This document shows positions 9,589 through 18,333 of a stretch of 64,000 nt of DNA, in pieces. Position 1 is the first letter of the stretch. Each line of letters opens with the position of its first letter. The position numbers and the translations under genes were made by a program. Below the pieces are notes generated by a model. It saw nothing but the letters and a program-made list of their open reading frames with translations. It was not told the DNA's origin and did not search any database. Source of the stretch: Ktedonospora formicarum. GTDB taxonomy: Bacteria > Chloroflexota > Ktedonobacteria > Ktedonobacterales > Ktedonobacteraceae. Location: positions 248,001-312,000 of the forward strand of contig NZ_BNJF01000004.1 of assembly GCF_016587355.1 (NCBI RefSeq). Direction: 5' to 3'.

Positions 9589-10852
9589 TATAATCTTCCA
9601 ATGCAAAGAGATAGCGCATAGCTTCGGCGTAAACATGTCCCTGCCCACCTGCGGCCGCGTCCTTCAAACGTAACGTCGGTGTATGCAAAACTTTATTGAC
9701 AAGGCGATGGGTTAATTCTTGCATAGCCGCCACTTCCCGCTCCGAGAGCGAGGCAGAGAGCTGACGCAGTGTGCGAGCGAGTTCCTGCTGGCGCAACAGT
9801 TCGACCTGTTTACGCATGTCACTAATCGTGCCTACCACGCTCAGTGAAGAGAGCCAACGCTCAAAGAACTCGGCCTCGTGTACGATGATTGCACGCACAT
9901 GCTCTGCCTCTTGCCAGCGCAAATGAATACCTCTGTCCACCTCAGACCGCAAATCATCTATATTATAAAGATGCACACCAGGCAGGTCAGCGACCCCTGG
10001 TTCGACATCACGAGGAAGCGCAATATCAACCAGTAAGAGCGGGCGGCCGGCACGCCTGTCCATAACCTGCTGCATCATATCCAGGTTAATAAGGGCGTGT
10101 GGAGCCTTCGTCGAGCTAATTACTACATCAGCATCTACTAGCGCTGGGAGTAGCTCAGCAAAGGTACGGTGTTTCGCGCCTATTGCCTTGACCAGCTCCG
10201 TAGCGTGCTCGTAGGTGCGATTGACAATCGTCAAAATATGCGCCCCATTGTCATAGAGATTGCGCGCCGCCAATTCACTCATCTGGCCTGAGCCAACCAA
10301 TAAAACAGCCGCCTCCTCAAGCCTGGGAAAGAGATGACGTGCTAGTTGCACGGCAACGTGGCTAAGAGAGGCGGCGTTACGGCTGATACCCGTCTCATTG
10401 CGCGCGCGTTTCCCGGTCGTGACAGCGGCGCGAAAAAGCGCCGAGAGAATGGGGCCACTCAGGCCAGCGCCCTGCGCAATTTCCAGCGCGTCTACGACCT
10501 GCCCTTGAATCTGAGGTTCACCGGGAACAAGAGAGCGAAGACCACAAGCCACGCTAAAGAGGTGGGTTACGGCTTCTTGGCCGGTGAACGTGTAGCAATG
10601 GTCGAGGAGTTCCTCGCCTGCTACCTCCCGCGATTCACTCAATACACGCAATACGTCGGCAATTCCTTGCTTTTTATCCTCACATACAGCGTAAAGCTCG
10701 ATGCGGTTACAGCTTGAAAGCAGCACACTCTCTTGCGAAATCTGGCGCGCCGCACTCAGCACTTGAGGAACCTGGCGCGCGGAGCATGAAAGGCGCTCAC
10801 GCAACGCAATAGGTGCTGTCGTGTGATCGGCACCAACAACAACAATATCCAT
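9491..10852 (-). CDS. hemA: Glutamyl-tRNA reductase
   Basis: 453 residues. ADHTTAPIALRERL, SSCNRIELYAV with the catalytic Cys48, and LVPGEPQIQGQV define GluTR, which reduces Glu-tRNA to glutamate-1-semialdehyde, the first step of C5 tetrapyrrole synthesis. VLLVGSGQMSELAARNL is the NADPH-binding site. The C-terminal dimerisation helix (LTHRLVNKVLHTPTLRL) is followed by ~30 residues that run into hemC in another frame. This unusually long overlap may be a read-through tail left by loss of an earlier stop. The ATG at 10852 has an A-rich upstream region. First gene of the hem operon. Confidence 0.95.
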   Translation of the reverse strand: MDIVVVGADHTTAPIALRERLSCSARQVPQVLSAARQISQESVLLSSCNRIELYAVCEDKKQGIADVLRVLSESREVAGEELLDHCYTFTGQEAVTHLFSVACGLRSLVPGEPQIQGQVVDALEIAQGAGLSGPILSALFRAAVTTGKRARNETGISRNAASLSHVAVQLARHLFPRLEEAAVLLVGSGQMSELAARNLYDNGAHILTIVNRTYEHATELVKAIGAKHRTFAELLPALVDADVVISSTKAPHALINLDMMQQVMDRRAGRPLLLVDIALPRDVEPGVADLPGVHLYNIDDLRSEVDRGIHLRWQEAEHVRAIIVHEAEFFERWLSSLSVVGTISDMRKQVELLRQQELARTLRQLSASLSEREVAAMQELTHRLVNKVLHTPTLRLKDAAAGGQGHVYAEAMRYLFALEDYNETNHARNTSQQARHDTDPVDHREDTSAVAGR

Positions 10853-10988
10853 GCAAACCTCAAAAATCTCAATAAATTTAAGTGTCTATGTAGATTTTAG
10901 CGAATTTCAGAAAATCGTCAAGTCCTATTAGCACTATCTCCTATCGGTAAAATCCCTTATTTTTTCTCAGGTGGGCACCATCGACGTG

Positions 10989-11081
10989 ACCCGCTTCAGG
11001 CGGGTGAAGCTGAGGGAACTCTAAGATCCTTGCCAAAAATAGGCAATAGGGATGTGTATGAGCTTCGGAGGTTCATACACA
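10989..11081. other. Cluster of three hairpins before the ISL3 remnant
   Basis: Three stems lie within 93 bp: ACCCGC/GCGGGT (10989-11005), ATCC-TTGCC/GGCAA-GGAT (11026-11053) and the perfect 9-bp TGTGTATGA/TCATACACA (11053-11081). The sequence after the last stem, GTTCATACACAACTTTGG, may be the left end of the ISL3 element that follows. The first two hairpins have no T-tract and are not obvious terminators. The rest of the 300-bp gap between hemA and the transposase contains no gene I can see. Confidence 0.4.
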
Positions 11082-11155
11082 ACTTTGGTGAATCTGCCTA
11101 CTTACTTCTGTTACAGTACATGCATTGAGAAGTAATGATATACTCTTTGTGAAAA

Positions 11156-11683
11156 ATGCTGCTCTCTAGTGTTCACGAGGAACTGGTGATGGAAGGGTTG
11201 CCTCTCTTGTCTCTTCCGGAAGGACTATGCATTATGCAGATCCAAGAGGAAATCACCATTTCGGTGGCAAGCACTCGTCCTTGTTCACGCTGTCCTCTCT
11301 GTGCTCAAGCATCCACTTCGGTTCATAGCCATTACAGCAGAACCGTACGAGATGTGCCTTGTGGAGGCCGTAACGTTCGTTTGCGCCTGGCAGTGCGCAA
11401 ATTCTTTTGTCGCAATTCTGCTTGCCAGCGGAAGATCTTCACAGAGCGTCTGCCTACGTTCGTGGAACCCTGGGCGCAGATGACGCTTCGTTTGATTGCC
11501 GCTATCCAAGCTATTGGTCTCTCCACTTCGGGAAGATTGGGAGCGCGACTAGCAGCGCATCTGGGCATTTCCACCTCATGGATGACTCTCGTGCGACGCA
11601 TCATGGATCTTCCCACCCCTAGCGCCGGTTTGGTCACTGCTTTAGGAATTGACGACTTTTCGTTTCGCCGAGGACGCAGGTAA
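11156..11683 (+). pseudogene. ISL3-family transposase, N-terminal half
   Basis: The N-terminal zinc-binding region CSRCPLCAQASTSVHSHYSR plus CRNSACQRKIF, and the HTH-like segment that follows, are typical of ISL3. The frame ends right after LGIDDFSFRRGRR, the start of the DDE domain at its first Asp pair. The remaining ~230 residues, including the rest of the catalytic site, are missing. The truncation point coincides with the ATG of the next ORF. Confidence 0.85.
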
Positions 11684-11985
11684 TGAAAAAGATGACTGTG
11701 AACTCTCGAAAATATATTGTGACGCTGAGACGATTTGACGACGTTATTGATACTCCTCAGTACGGTGTTGAGTATCATGGGTACTTTATTGACATCCAGA
11801 GTCAGCATGCAACCGTTACAGCCAGAAGATATGATCGTGAGGACATTGTGAGCATCGACAAAGGCGTGGATCCAAAAAACTCAACACTGGTTAAGGACGT
11901 GAGGAAGGTAGCTAAGGAACTCTTCGGTATAGGTAAACTTATGATTTTAACAAATGATAACTATAGACCCTATCATCCGCTGTAG
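11683..11985 (+). CDS. Hypothetical protein, 100 aa
   Basis: I do not recognise this protein. It begins at an ATG overlapping the ISL3 fragment's stop (GTAATG) and reads MKKMTVNSRKYIVTLRRFDD...NDNYRPYHPL. Composition is mixed alpha/beta and charged, with no signal peptide or membrane segment. No ribosome site can be separated from the transposase sequence. It may be a gene fragment fused to the IS junction. The ~200 bp downstream to queC contain nothing I can identify. Confidence 0.45.
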   Translation: MKKMTVNSRKYIVTLRRFDDVIDTPQYGVEYHGYFIDIQSQHATVTARRYDREDIVSIDKGVDPKNSTLVKDVRKVAKELFGIGKLMILTNDNYRPYHPL

Positions 11986-12182
11986 GTGCCATCGTGCCTA
12001 AATTTAACACACTTGCGTTTGTGTGCGCTGCCTCGATCCTTTTAAGGAGGATGGAGAGCGCATGACTAGCCATGTTTACGCCAACACTGTGGACTTTTGA
12101 CTTCCAAATCGATCCCCAGCCTCGATGGTGTACCTTTTGAAACAGCCATCAGGCAGAAATAGGATCAAATACGTCCAAAACC

Positions 12183-12965
12183 TCATGCTCCTTCTCCTGC
12201 TGTTCCTTGCTTTCTCTCAAGAGGCGGATAGCTTTTAGGATTGTTTGCATACCGTGTAGGGTCAGCAATACCTGCAAGTTTAAAGGCATTATATCTGTCT
12301 AAACATGTTGCACATTTTCCGCAATGTTTTTCTTCTAACCCATTACTTCCGCCTTCAAAACAACTCCAGGTCAGCTCAAAGGGAGCATTGAAGCTGGCTC
12401 CCAAACGAACAATCTGCGCTTTCGTGAAGGACAGAAAAGGAGCTTCTACTTTGATCGTGCTGGTGTTCATGGCCACAGTGAGCATTTGGTTGAAGGCTTT
12501 CACAAAGGCTTCTTGGGCATCAGGAAGTGGATATTCGTTATAATGAACTGCATAGGCAACAATGCTAGCCTCCACATCCCAAGCAGCAGTAGTAGCTTGG
12601 ATCAACATGTTCGGATTACGGTAAGGAACGGTAATGGCCTTGAGGCTCTCAGTGGTAGCAGGTCCATAAGGCATCGAACGACTGGCATTGATGAGGGCAG
12701 AATCAGAGTTTTCAAGGAGCTGTGCAAGGGGCAATTCGATCACACGGTGCCTAATTTCAATCGCGTTGGAACCCTTGCAGAAATGTTCTCGTGCTTTGGC
12801 AATATATTTTTCAGCGTAGGTTAGTTCATTCACATTTTTCTGACCGTAATCAAATGAAAGCAAATGCAGATTAAAGCCTGCCGAAGCATAATAGTAGACG
12901 AGTACACAACTATCCATGCCCCCACTGACACTTAAGACAGCAGTACGATCGATCCTTGTTGTCAT
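12183..12965 (-). CDS. queC: 7-cyano-7-deazaguanine (preQ0) synthase
   Basis: 260 residues from ATG 12965, preceded by AAGGAGAATGTT. The PP-loop SGGMDS (residues 13-18) binds ATP. SCFEGG plus KHCGKCATCLDR provides the zinc-binding cysteines that distinguish QueC from other PP-loop enzymes. It converts carboxy-deazaguanine to preQ0 with ammonia and ATP. It is divergent from queD-queE-folE across a ~730-bp gap, so all four preQ0 genes are clustered. A longer in-frame start at 13046 exists but lacks a ribosome site. Confidence 0.93.
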   Translation of the reverse strand: MTTRIDRTAVLSVSGGMDSCVLVYYYASAGFNLHLLSFDYGQKNVNELTYAEKYIAKAREHFCKGSNAIEIRHRVIELPLAQLLENSDSALINASRSMPYGPATTESLKAITVPYRNPNMLIQATTAAWDVEASIVAYAVHYNEYPLPDAQEAFVKAFNQMLTVAMNTSTIKVEAPFLSFTKAQIVRLGASFNAPFELTWSCFEGGSNGLEEKHCGKCATCLDRYNAFKLAGIADPTRYANNPKSYPPLERKQGTAGEGA

Positions 12966-13196
12966 AACATTCTCCTTTTCTGAGGTGCTTCGCACTGATA
13001 TCCTCTCTTCATAATGTTTCATTTTTCCCCACGATAGAAAACTCATTAGTGTATATCACCGTAAATAAAGAATGCCGTAGGGAGAAAGAGTTAAACATGT
13101 TTTCAAGGTAACAGTACCACAGTTTTGATAACATCATTCTCGTGTTGCACAATGATTTGAAGACTTCTCTCATCACGAATATGTCGTATCATTCAT

Positions 13197-13665
13197 ACTC
13201 AGAACGATCCTTGACAATCATGCAGTGATAGAACTCTATGAGGTCGTGCAGAGGTGCTTGCATTGTGCCACGACGATGTCCTGTACACTTGGCAATCTGA
13301 CTATTGGCCCAGCCTTTTGTTTCAAAAAGTGAATCGTTAAACGTTCCATGTATCGAAGCATCCTCTCCTCCACAGACGGCTTCTTTCTGTAGGGGATACC
13401 ATATTCCTGCCTCATTTTAAACCGGAGTTCTACACTTCTTCTGTATATTGCAAATGCAACAAATGATTTAATAGCATTATACATATCAATAATACAAATA
13501 ATCATTGATATCAAAAGCGTAAAAAGGTTTCGCAGCAGTATCTTCTGAAGTTGTCTTACAACCTCATCGGGAGTGGTGCGCTCATAGCACATGACGTTTC
13601 AAAAGTGTGCATGGCCCAGGCTCATTTGTCTAGATCTGGTATGATTGTCAAGGATCGTTCTGAGT
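13197..13665. repeat. 469-bp unit bounded by perfect 25-bp inverted repeats
   Basis: ACTCAGAACGATCCTTGACA and five further bases at 13197-13221 are repeated exactly in inverted orientation at 13641-13665. The unit lies between queC and queD and encloses a 118-codon ORF. The arms could be the ends of a small mobile element, or operators read by one regulator from both divergent que transcripts. The right arm ends 30 bp before the queD start. Confidence 0.6.
13236..13592 (-). CDS. Hypothetical protein inside the inverted-repeat unit, 118 aa
   Basis: I do not recognise this protein. Residues ~18-50 form one hydrophobic segment (NLFTLLISMIICIIDMYNAI...FVAFAIYRR) that could span the membrane. It is followed by a basic, helical C-terminal half (RFKMRQEYGIPYRKKPSVEERMLRYMERL). 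No strong ribosome site is visible. It lies wholly between the 25-bp inverted repeats, so it may be cargo of a small element, or simply a chance ORF in AT-rich DNA. Confidence 0.35.
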   Translation of the reverse strand: MCYERTTPDEVVRQLQKILLRNLFTLLISMIICIIDMYNAIKSFVAFAIYRRSVELRFKMRQEYGIPYRKKPSVEERMLRYMERLTIHFLKQKAGPIVRLPSVQDIVVAQCKHLCTTS

Positions 13666-13694
13666 AGTAAAGAAGTGCTTTCAAGGAGCATGAA

Positions 13695-14120
13695 ATGAAA
13701 CAGGCGATTATTACCAAAGTGTTCAAATTTGATGCCGCGCACCATTTACCGGGACATCGGGGAAAGTGCGCACGCCCTCATGGACACTCATATCGTTTAG
13801 AAATATCCTTACGTGGCCTGCTCAACATGACGCCTGGACGATCTGAAGAGGGTATGGTCATGGATTTTGACGATCTGAAGAAACTGGTCAATACCGCCAT
13901 TCTCGAACAGATTGCCGGAAGTGATACGTTTTGTCACCAGGGGGGAATGGATCATAATGATCTCAATGCGCTCACAGGTATCCGCACAACGGCAGAAAAT
14001 CTCGTTCACTGGATCTGGGAGAGGCTGATTGCCGGGGGCGTTTCTGAGGAGATGCTTTATCGTGTGCGCCTCTGGGAAACGGAAAATGGCTATGTGGAGA
14101 TCACACAAGATGAGCGGTAA
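13695..14120 (+). CDS. queD: 6-carboxytetrahydropterin synthase
   Basis: 141 residues. FDAAHHLPGHRGKCARPHGHSY contributes zinc ligands His16, His29 and His31 and the catalytic Cys25. WETENGYVEI near the C terminus supplies the conserved Glu. It converts dihydroneopterin triphosphate, the FolE product, to CPH4, the second step of preQ0 synthesis. AAGGAGCATGAA stands before the start. queE begins 29 bp downstream on the same strand. Confidence 0.95.
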   Translation: MKQAIITKVFKFDAAHHLPGHRGKCARPHGHSYRLEISLRGLLNMTPGRSEEGMVMDFDDLKKLVNTAILEQIAGSDTFCHQGGMDHNDLNALTGIRTTAENLVHWIWERLIAGGVSEEMLYRVRLWETENGYVEITQDER

Positions 14121-14148
14121 ACACATACAACGCTGATGGGGGGTGAAT

Positions 14149-14919
14149 ATGTATATTCCTCAAGCTTCCGATCTACCCCAAAAGACGAGATCTATTCTCG
14201 TTTCTGAAATTTTTGGGAACACAGTGCAAGGGGAAGGAATTTTAATCGGGAAGCCGACAGTCTTTGTACGTACGGGGGGATGTGATTACCGCTGCGTGAA
14301 TTGTGATAGCTTATATGCTGTCCTTCCGCAATATCGTTCTGAATGGAACCCGATGACAGCAGAAGCCATTTTTGCTGAGGTACAACGCCTGGCAAAGTAT
14401 ACGCCTCTGCTCGTGACGCTTTCAGGTGGCAATCCCGCCATCCAACCGTTAGAGAGCCTGATTGATATGGGGCATGCCGCTGGCTATACATTTGCACTCG
14501 AAACGCAAGGTAGTATTGCTCAACCCTGGTTTGCCAAACTGGATTACCTAACACTTTCTCCCAAGCCACCGGGAATGATTGGAACTCAGCCAACCAAATG
14601 GGAACGGTTGGACCTGTGTGTCTCGTATGCTCGAGGAACACAGGAAGACAGGGGGCCTCAAACCAGCCTCAAAATTGTCATCTTTGATGAAGAGGATTAC
14701 TCCTACGCTAAATATGTTGCTTCACGCTATCCTGGCATTCAGATGTGCTTACAGGTAGGCAATCACACACCGCCACACGTGGCCCAGCAGGTGGATCTTT
14801 CCGGCGTTCTTAACCGACTGGATTGGCTGATTGCGCGCGTGCATAAGGATCAGTGGCACAATGTGACCATTCTTCCGCAATTGCATGTCCTTTTATGGGG
14901 CAATCAACGAGGCGTATAA
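14149..14919 (+). CDS. queE: 7-carboxy-7-deazaguanine synthase (radical SAM)
   Basis: About 257 residues from ATG 14149 behind a G6 ribosome site; an in-frame GTG at 14143 is the alternative. EIFGNTVQGEG is the QueE N-terminal signature. C45-xxx-C49-xx-C52 (CDYRCVNC) binds the 4Fe-4S cluster. LSGGNPAIQ and LETQGS are SAM- and substrate-binding strands. The GNP wording in place of GGEP is usual for one QueE subgroup. It contracts CPH4 to 7-carboxy-7-deazaguanine. Third gene of the preQ0 cluster. Confidence 0.93.
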   Translation: MYIPQASDLPQKTRSILVSEIFGNTVQGEGILIGKPTVFVRTGGCDYRCVNCDSLYAVLPQYRSEWNPMTAEAIFAEVQRLAKYTPLLVTLSGGNPAIQPLESLIDMGHAAGYTFALETQGSIAQPWFAKLDYLTLSPKPPGMIGTQPTKWERLDLCVSYARGTQEDRGPQTSLKIVIFDEEDYSYAKYVASRYPGIQMCLQVGNHTPPHVAQQVDLSGVLNRLDWLIARVHKDQWHNVTILPQLHVLLWGNQRGV

Positions 14920-14949
14920 CAGAGGCCGTTAAAAAGGATGGGAGGAAGT

Positions 14950-14983
14950 ATGAGTATTCCTGAGAGCTCCCCGTGCTCAAGCA
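14950..14983 (+). pseudogene. folE: First codons of an interrupted gene, probably folE
   Basis: Thirty bases after queE, GGGAGGAAGT precedes ATG 14950. The frame reads MSIPESSPCSS and then runs into the IS4-type element. FolE resumes without its own start signal at about 18334, beyond two nested elements. The simplest reading is that these are the first codons of folE, which fits the queD-queE-folE order. This assignment is inference, because FolE N termini are not conserved. Confidence 0.5.
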
Positions 14984-16469
14984 CTGTCACTTACACACAA
15001 ATTATGAAGGATGGAGAAGGGCAGCGAGATGAACGCCATCCAAGACGTCCATGACGCGCATCCATCCTTTCCATAAGGTCTGCCATCCAGGGGGACCATC
15101 GCTCTTACGGTCGAGGTAGCCTCCCAGACGCGCAATCGCGTGCCACACCTCTTTGGCCGTCGTGATGCTGCGATGGCGTTTATCCAGGAAGAGAAGCACT
15201 TGGACGGCCTCTGGCGAAATCACGTTGGTCGCAGGCGTTTCCTCTGCTTCCTGCGCCGTGTGCCGAATAATCAACAAACGCAAGGCGATGGGAGTCAACA
15301 CTGCAAGTAATTTCCACTGAGCCTCCATGCTTTGCACATTGTGCTGTTCTATCCGACAACCCGTTTTGAGGGCTTTGTGGAAATCCTCCAACAGCCAGCG
15401 CCAGCCATACCATTGCACCACTTCCCATGCCTCGCTTGGGCAAGTGATTGGAAGGGTGGCCAACAAGATCCATTCCAACGGCTCTTGTCCTTCGGGTGGC
15501 TGCGATTCCCAAACCCGTACCACCCAGGCGACAATCTCCGTTTTGCGGAAACACGCTCCATGCAGAGGAGGCTGGACACGTACCTTTTGAAAATTGATCT
15601 GGAGAAGGGCATCTCGCCTCGGTTGAGCATGCTGGGCAGGAATGCTCACCAAATGAACATCCACGCCAGGCAGGGCACGAGCCAATGTCTTAAGATGCCC
15701 TTCATCGAACGCGGCTTGCTCCTCTCCTTGCGAAATTTCTACGTTGCGATCTTGAGCCACTCGTAGGACAAAATCATACCCAAGCTCCTCGCATGCCTGC
15801 CAAAACGTGTAGACATCGCTATTGCTATCACTCACATAGATCCATTGGTGGTGCTCTGGCACTTGTCCGATCTGTTGGATACTCTCTTCCCAGACTCGCG
15901 ATTCTCGCACCCTCTTTTTGCGCTGTGCCTTCGTCTCTCCAAGTGGGGCAAGCTGGCGAATGAATGGGGTGAGCATCATACATCCCAAGATTTCCTGTGT
16001 TTGAGGGTCCATTGCGAGCACCGTGTGCAAGCTGAACCCGATATTGTCTCGGCTGTTGCCCACCGGCCCCCGTCCTTTGAGCGAGTTGTGTCTCGTAAAG
16101 TCAAACTCGGTGGTGTCAGCCAACAGCAACGTACGAGCGAGGTGGGTCGCCGCGTAGTAGGTTTGGCTCCAGTGGGGGAGAATGAGATCTTCATATCCGA
16201 ATGCTGGATTCCTGAGAAATCGATATCCTCCCTGCGTCCCACCCCAGGTTTCGAACGCGTGAGGCAATGAGGCTGAGGGATTCACTGCCAGGGCGTTTGC
16301 GATCTTGATCAAACGATCCGTGCGACGCGGATCTCCCAATTCCGCCGCTCCAAAGACCTGGGCGGCCCATGTGTCGGCGTGCTGTAAAGGTTCTTGATGC
16401 ATGAGCCTTCCTCCTTCGCTTGGCCTTCCTTTTCTTTTCAGCACGCCACAACTTGTGTGTAAGTGTCAG
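14984..16469. mobile_element. Complete Tn5-like (IS4-family) insertion sequence with 10-bp target duplication
   Basis: The element starts CTGTCACTTACACACAA and ends, read inward from the other side, CTGACACTTACACACAAGTT. These closely resemble the Tn5 outside end. TGCTCAAGCA occurs directly outside both ends (14974-14983 and 16470-16479), a 10-bp target duplication. The 1486-bp element carries one transposase gene. The intact duplication shows a simple and probably recent insertion, at the boundary of the adjacent TnpB element. Confidence 0.9.
15002..16402 (-). CDS. IS4-family (Tn5-type) transposase
   Basis: 466 residues from ATG 16402 with GGAGGAAGG upstream. The N-terminal segment TWAAQVFGAAELGDPRRT matches the Tn5-type DNA-binding domain. 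LLADTTEFDF carries the first catalytic Asp, and YVSDSNSDVYTFWQACEELG the second. WRWLLEDFHKALKTGCRIE is the YREK-type box with the catalytic Glu. All parts are present, so the enzyme should be active. The gene fills the element, ending 18 bp from its left end. Confidence 0.92.
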   Translation of the reverse strand: MHQEPLQHADTWAAQVFGAAELGDPRRTDRLIKIANALAVNPSASLPHAFETWGGTQGGYRFLRNPAFGYEDLILPHWSQTYYAATHLARTLLLADTTEFDFTRHNSLKGRGPVGNSRDNIGFSLHTVLAMDPQTQEILGCMMLTPFIRQLAPLGETKAQRKKRVRESRVWEESIQQIGQVPEHHQWIYVSDSNSDVYTFWQACEELGYDFVLRVAQDRNVEISQGEEQAAFDEGHLKTLARALPGVDVHLVSIPAQHAQPRRDALLQINFQKVRVQPPLHGACFRKTEIVAWVVRVWESQPPEGQEPLEWILLATLPITCPSEAWEVVQWYGWRWLLEDFHKALKTGCRIEQHNVQSMEAQWKLLAVLTPIALRLLIIRHTAQEAEETPATNVISPEAVQVLLFLDKRHRSITTAKEVWHAIARLGGYLDRKSDGPPGWQTLWKGWMRVMDVLDGVHLAALLHPS

Positions 16470-16501
16470 TGCTCAAGCAGCGGGGGTTCCAGAGGTTCGT
16501 C

Positions 16502-18100
16502 TCACGCTTCCAGTTCTTCTCCTTGAGGGAGAAGAACTGGCTCTAGTGGTGGTTCCCCTGGACTTTTGGGCAGACGCGCTCTGGCTCGGGTCAGACCCAA
16601 GCTTCGGGGCAGATCCTGCCCCTCTTTCGCACGTTGGATGAGACACTCGTGTGCTGCTCGCAGGCGCGCTTCCGCACCTTCCCAATACGGCTGGTATCGG
16701 GCACACGAGGGAGTGGGGTCTGCTGGATCAAGGTAGGCAGCCAGAAACGCCGAATAGAGGTCACGTTGGATGGGACCTATGCCACATGCGCAGTGGTGCC
16801 AGCGCTCTGAGAGCGACTTCTTGACCTTTGTGCCACAGCCATGACACCACTGGCTCAGTGCCGTGGTGCGTGTGGGAACTTCCACCAGGGTGCCGCCCGT
16901 GCTTGCAACGGTGCGTTTCAACAGTGTTACAAACATCCCTGGGGCTCGCAGTCCCACACTCTTGCCATAGGTTTTTTGCCATGCCTTGTAGGAGATTTTT
17001 TCAATGAGAATGGTCTTGCCCATCGCAAGTACCTCGTGCACTTTGCGGCCATGGAGGCTCTTGCGATGCGCCGCCAGCTTGCGTTCTTTGGTGGCCTTGC
17101 GTCGCCTTGTTGCCTGAGAGCGCTTGCTCTGTTTCCACCGCAGTTTCTTGGTCCCTTGCTTCTTGATACGTCCCTTCTCGTCGTAGTGCTCAGGGTTGCC
17201 TGCTCGCCTTTGCCGATCCATCCGCCGCTGCAGACGACGAATGGCTCTCTCATCAGGAGCCAGTTCGGCGCACAACACCTCCAGGCTGGCCTCCCCCTCT
17301 TGGGGAACGAGCGCCAGGCTCGAGGGACCAAGATCAGCGCCAACGATCCCTTGCCCAACCGTGTGCTTCGCTTTGCGGTGTGGGGTGCCCTCCAGGATGA
17401 GTTGCACACAGTAGCGGTTGCCCTCTGCATCGGCTCCAGCCGCTCTCTTGCTGCTGGCAGGACGCCGGAGGAGACGAGCGTACTTGATGCGATGTCTCAG
17501 GCCATGACACACCACTTCGTCCTGCCAATCGATGAGGGCTGGGAGACGGTCCCCGTTCCAGAGCAGGAACCCTGCGTTTCCCTTCTCGGGTGGCTGCAGG
17601 ACAAAGCGCAGACCGGTGTCATTGCGCTTGTTCTCGATGCTGCAGAAGCCTCGCCCTCGGCTTTTGAACCGGACTCGCCTGGCCTGGCCGAGGCAGACAC
17701 GATTGAGGGCACGGTAGGCACGGCTTGCCAGCGTTTGCGCCAGCACCGCCTCAATGTGCTCGGCAATCCACCCAACGCGCAAGCCTTTGACCGCTTGATG
17801 CAAGGCCGCCTCGGTAAAGCCATGGGCTTGGCGCAAGGCGGAGAACGCCACCGCTCGCTGAGCCTTGTGGGAACGAGGAAGGGCACGAGCCTCCTGCCAG
17901 GCAGGATCAGCGCGCATGCGGTGCAGGCGCTGTTGCCCCAGGGAGAGGAGAGCATTGTAGAGTTGTCGGGCCGCTTCCAGATGGGCGCGCAGGCGCTTAG
18001 CCTGCCCCTGGTTCACCACCAAGGGCAGTTCCAGCAGAAACGTGGGGGTGCGAGTGGTTATGGCTTGTGTGTGGTCGTTTGCTGCTTGACGCTTCGTCAT
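16502..18100 (-). CDS. tnpB: TnpB-like RNA-guided nuclease, 532 aa
   Basis: RuvC-I Asp256 lies in GIVGADLGPSSLAL, RuvC-II Glu367 in TILIEKISYKAWQ, a zinc ribbon in C419-xx-C422 ... C437-x-C439, and RuvC-III Asp447 in IQRDLYSAFLAAYL. All catalytic residues are present. It is longer than the usual ~400-residue TnpB and unlike the two smaller copies in this window. No TnpA partner is visible. Its 3' end lies ~20 bp from the folE 5' stump and the IS4 element, where the omega-RNA scaffold and guide would be read. The IS4 insertion therefore replaced the original guide-adjacent DNA. Confidence 0.88.
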   Translation of the reverse strand: MTKRQAANDHTQAITTRTPTFLLELPLVVNQGQAKRLRAHLEAARQLYNALLSLGQQRLHRMRADPAWQEARALPRSHKAQRAVAFSALRQAHGFTEAALHQAVKGLRVGWIAEHIEAVLAQTLASRAYRALNRVCLGQARRVRFKSRGRGFCSIENKRNDTGLRFVLQPPEKGNAGFLLWNGDRLPALIDWQDEVVCHGLRHRIKYARLLRRPASSKRAAGADAEGNRYCVQLILEGTPHRKAKHTVGQGIVGADLGPSSLALVPQEGEASLEVLCAELAPDERAIRRLQRRMDRQRRAGNPEHYDEKGRIKKQGTKKLRWKQSKRSQATRRRKATKERKLAAHRKSLHGRKVHEVLAMGKTILIEKISYKAWQKTYGKSVGLRAPGMFVTLLKRTVASTGGTLVEVPTRTTALSQWCHGCGTKVKKSLSERWHHCACGIGPIQRDLYSAFLAAYLDPADPTPSCARYQPYWEGAEARLRAAHECLIQRAKEGQDLPRSLGLTRARARLPKSPGEPPLEPVLLPQGEELEA

Positions 18101-18333
18101 CCTCTCCCTCTCGCATCGCTCTTTTGGAGTTGGAACAAATATTCTCTAGGATAGCAGCATAATGACCTCTCGTCAAGCCCTTCAACATCCGTTGTTGCGA
18201 GGATCCACCCCTCCCCTGCGCCTTCAAAGGAACGGCGATGCATCCCTGCCATCAATGAGCAGGGCTTTCTCGCTCGGTTTCTTGTAATTTCTCTTCGCGC
18301 AATGGACAGAAAGCACTTCATGGCAGGCCACAG

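Noticed and set aside
16841-18154. 437-codon plus-strand ORF opposite the large TnpB
   Set aside because: Shadow of a GC-rich gene; the minus frame has all TnpB catalytic motifs.
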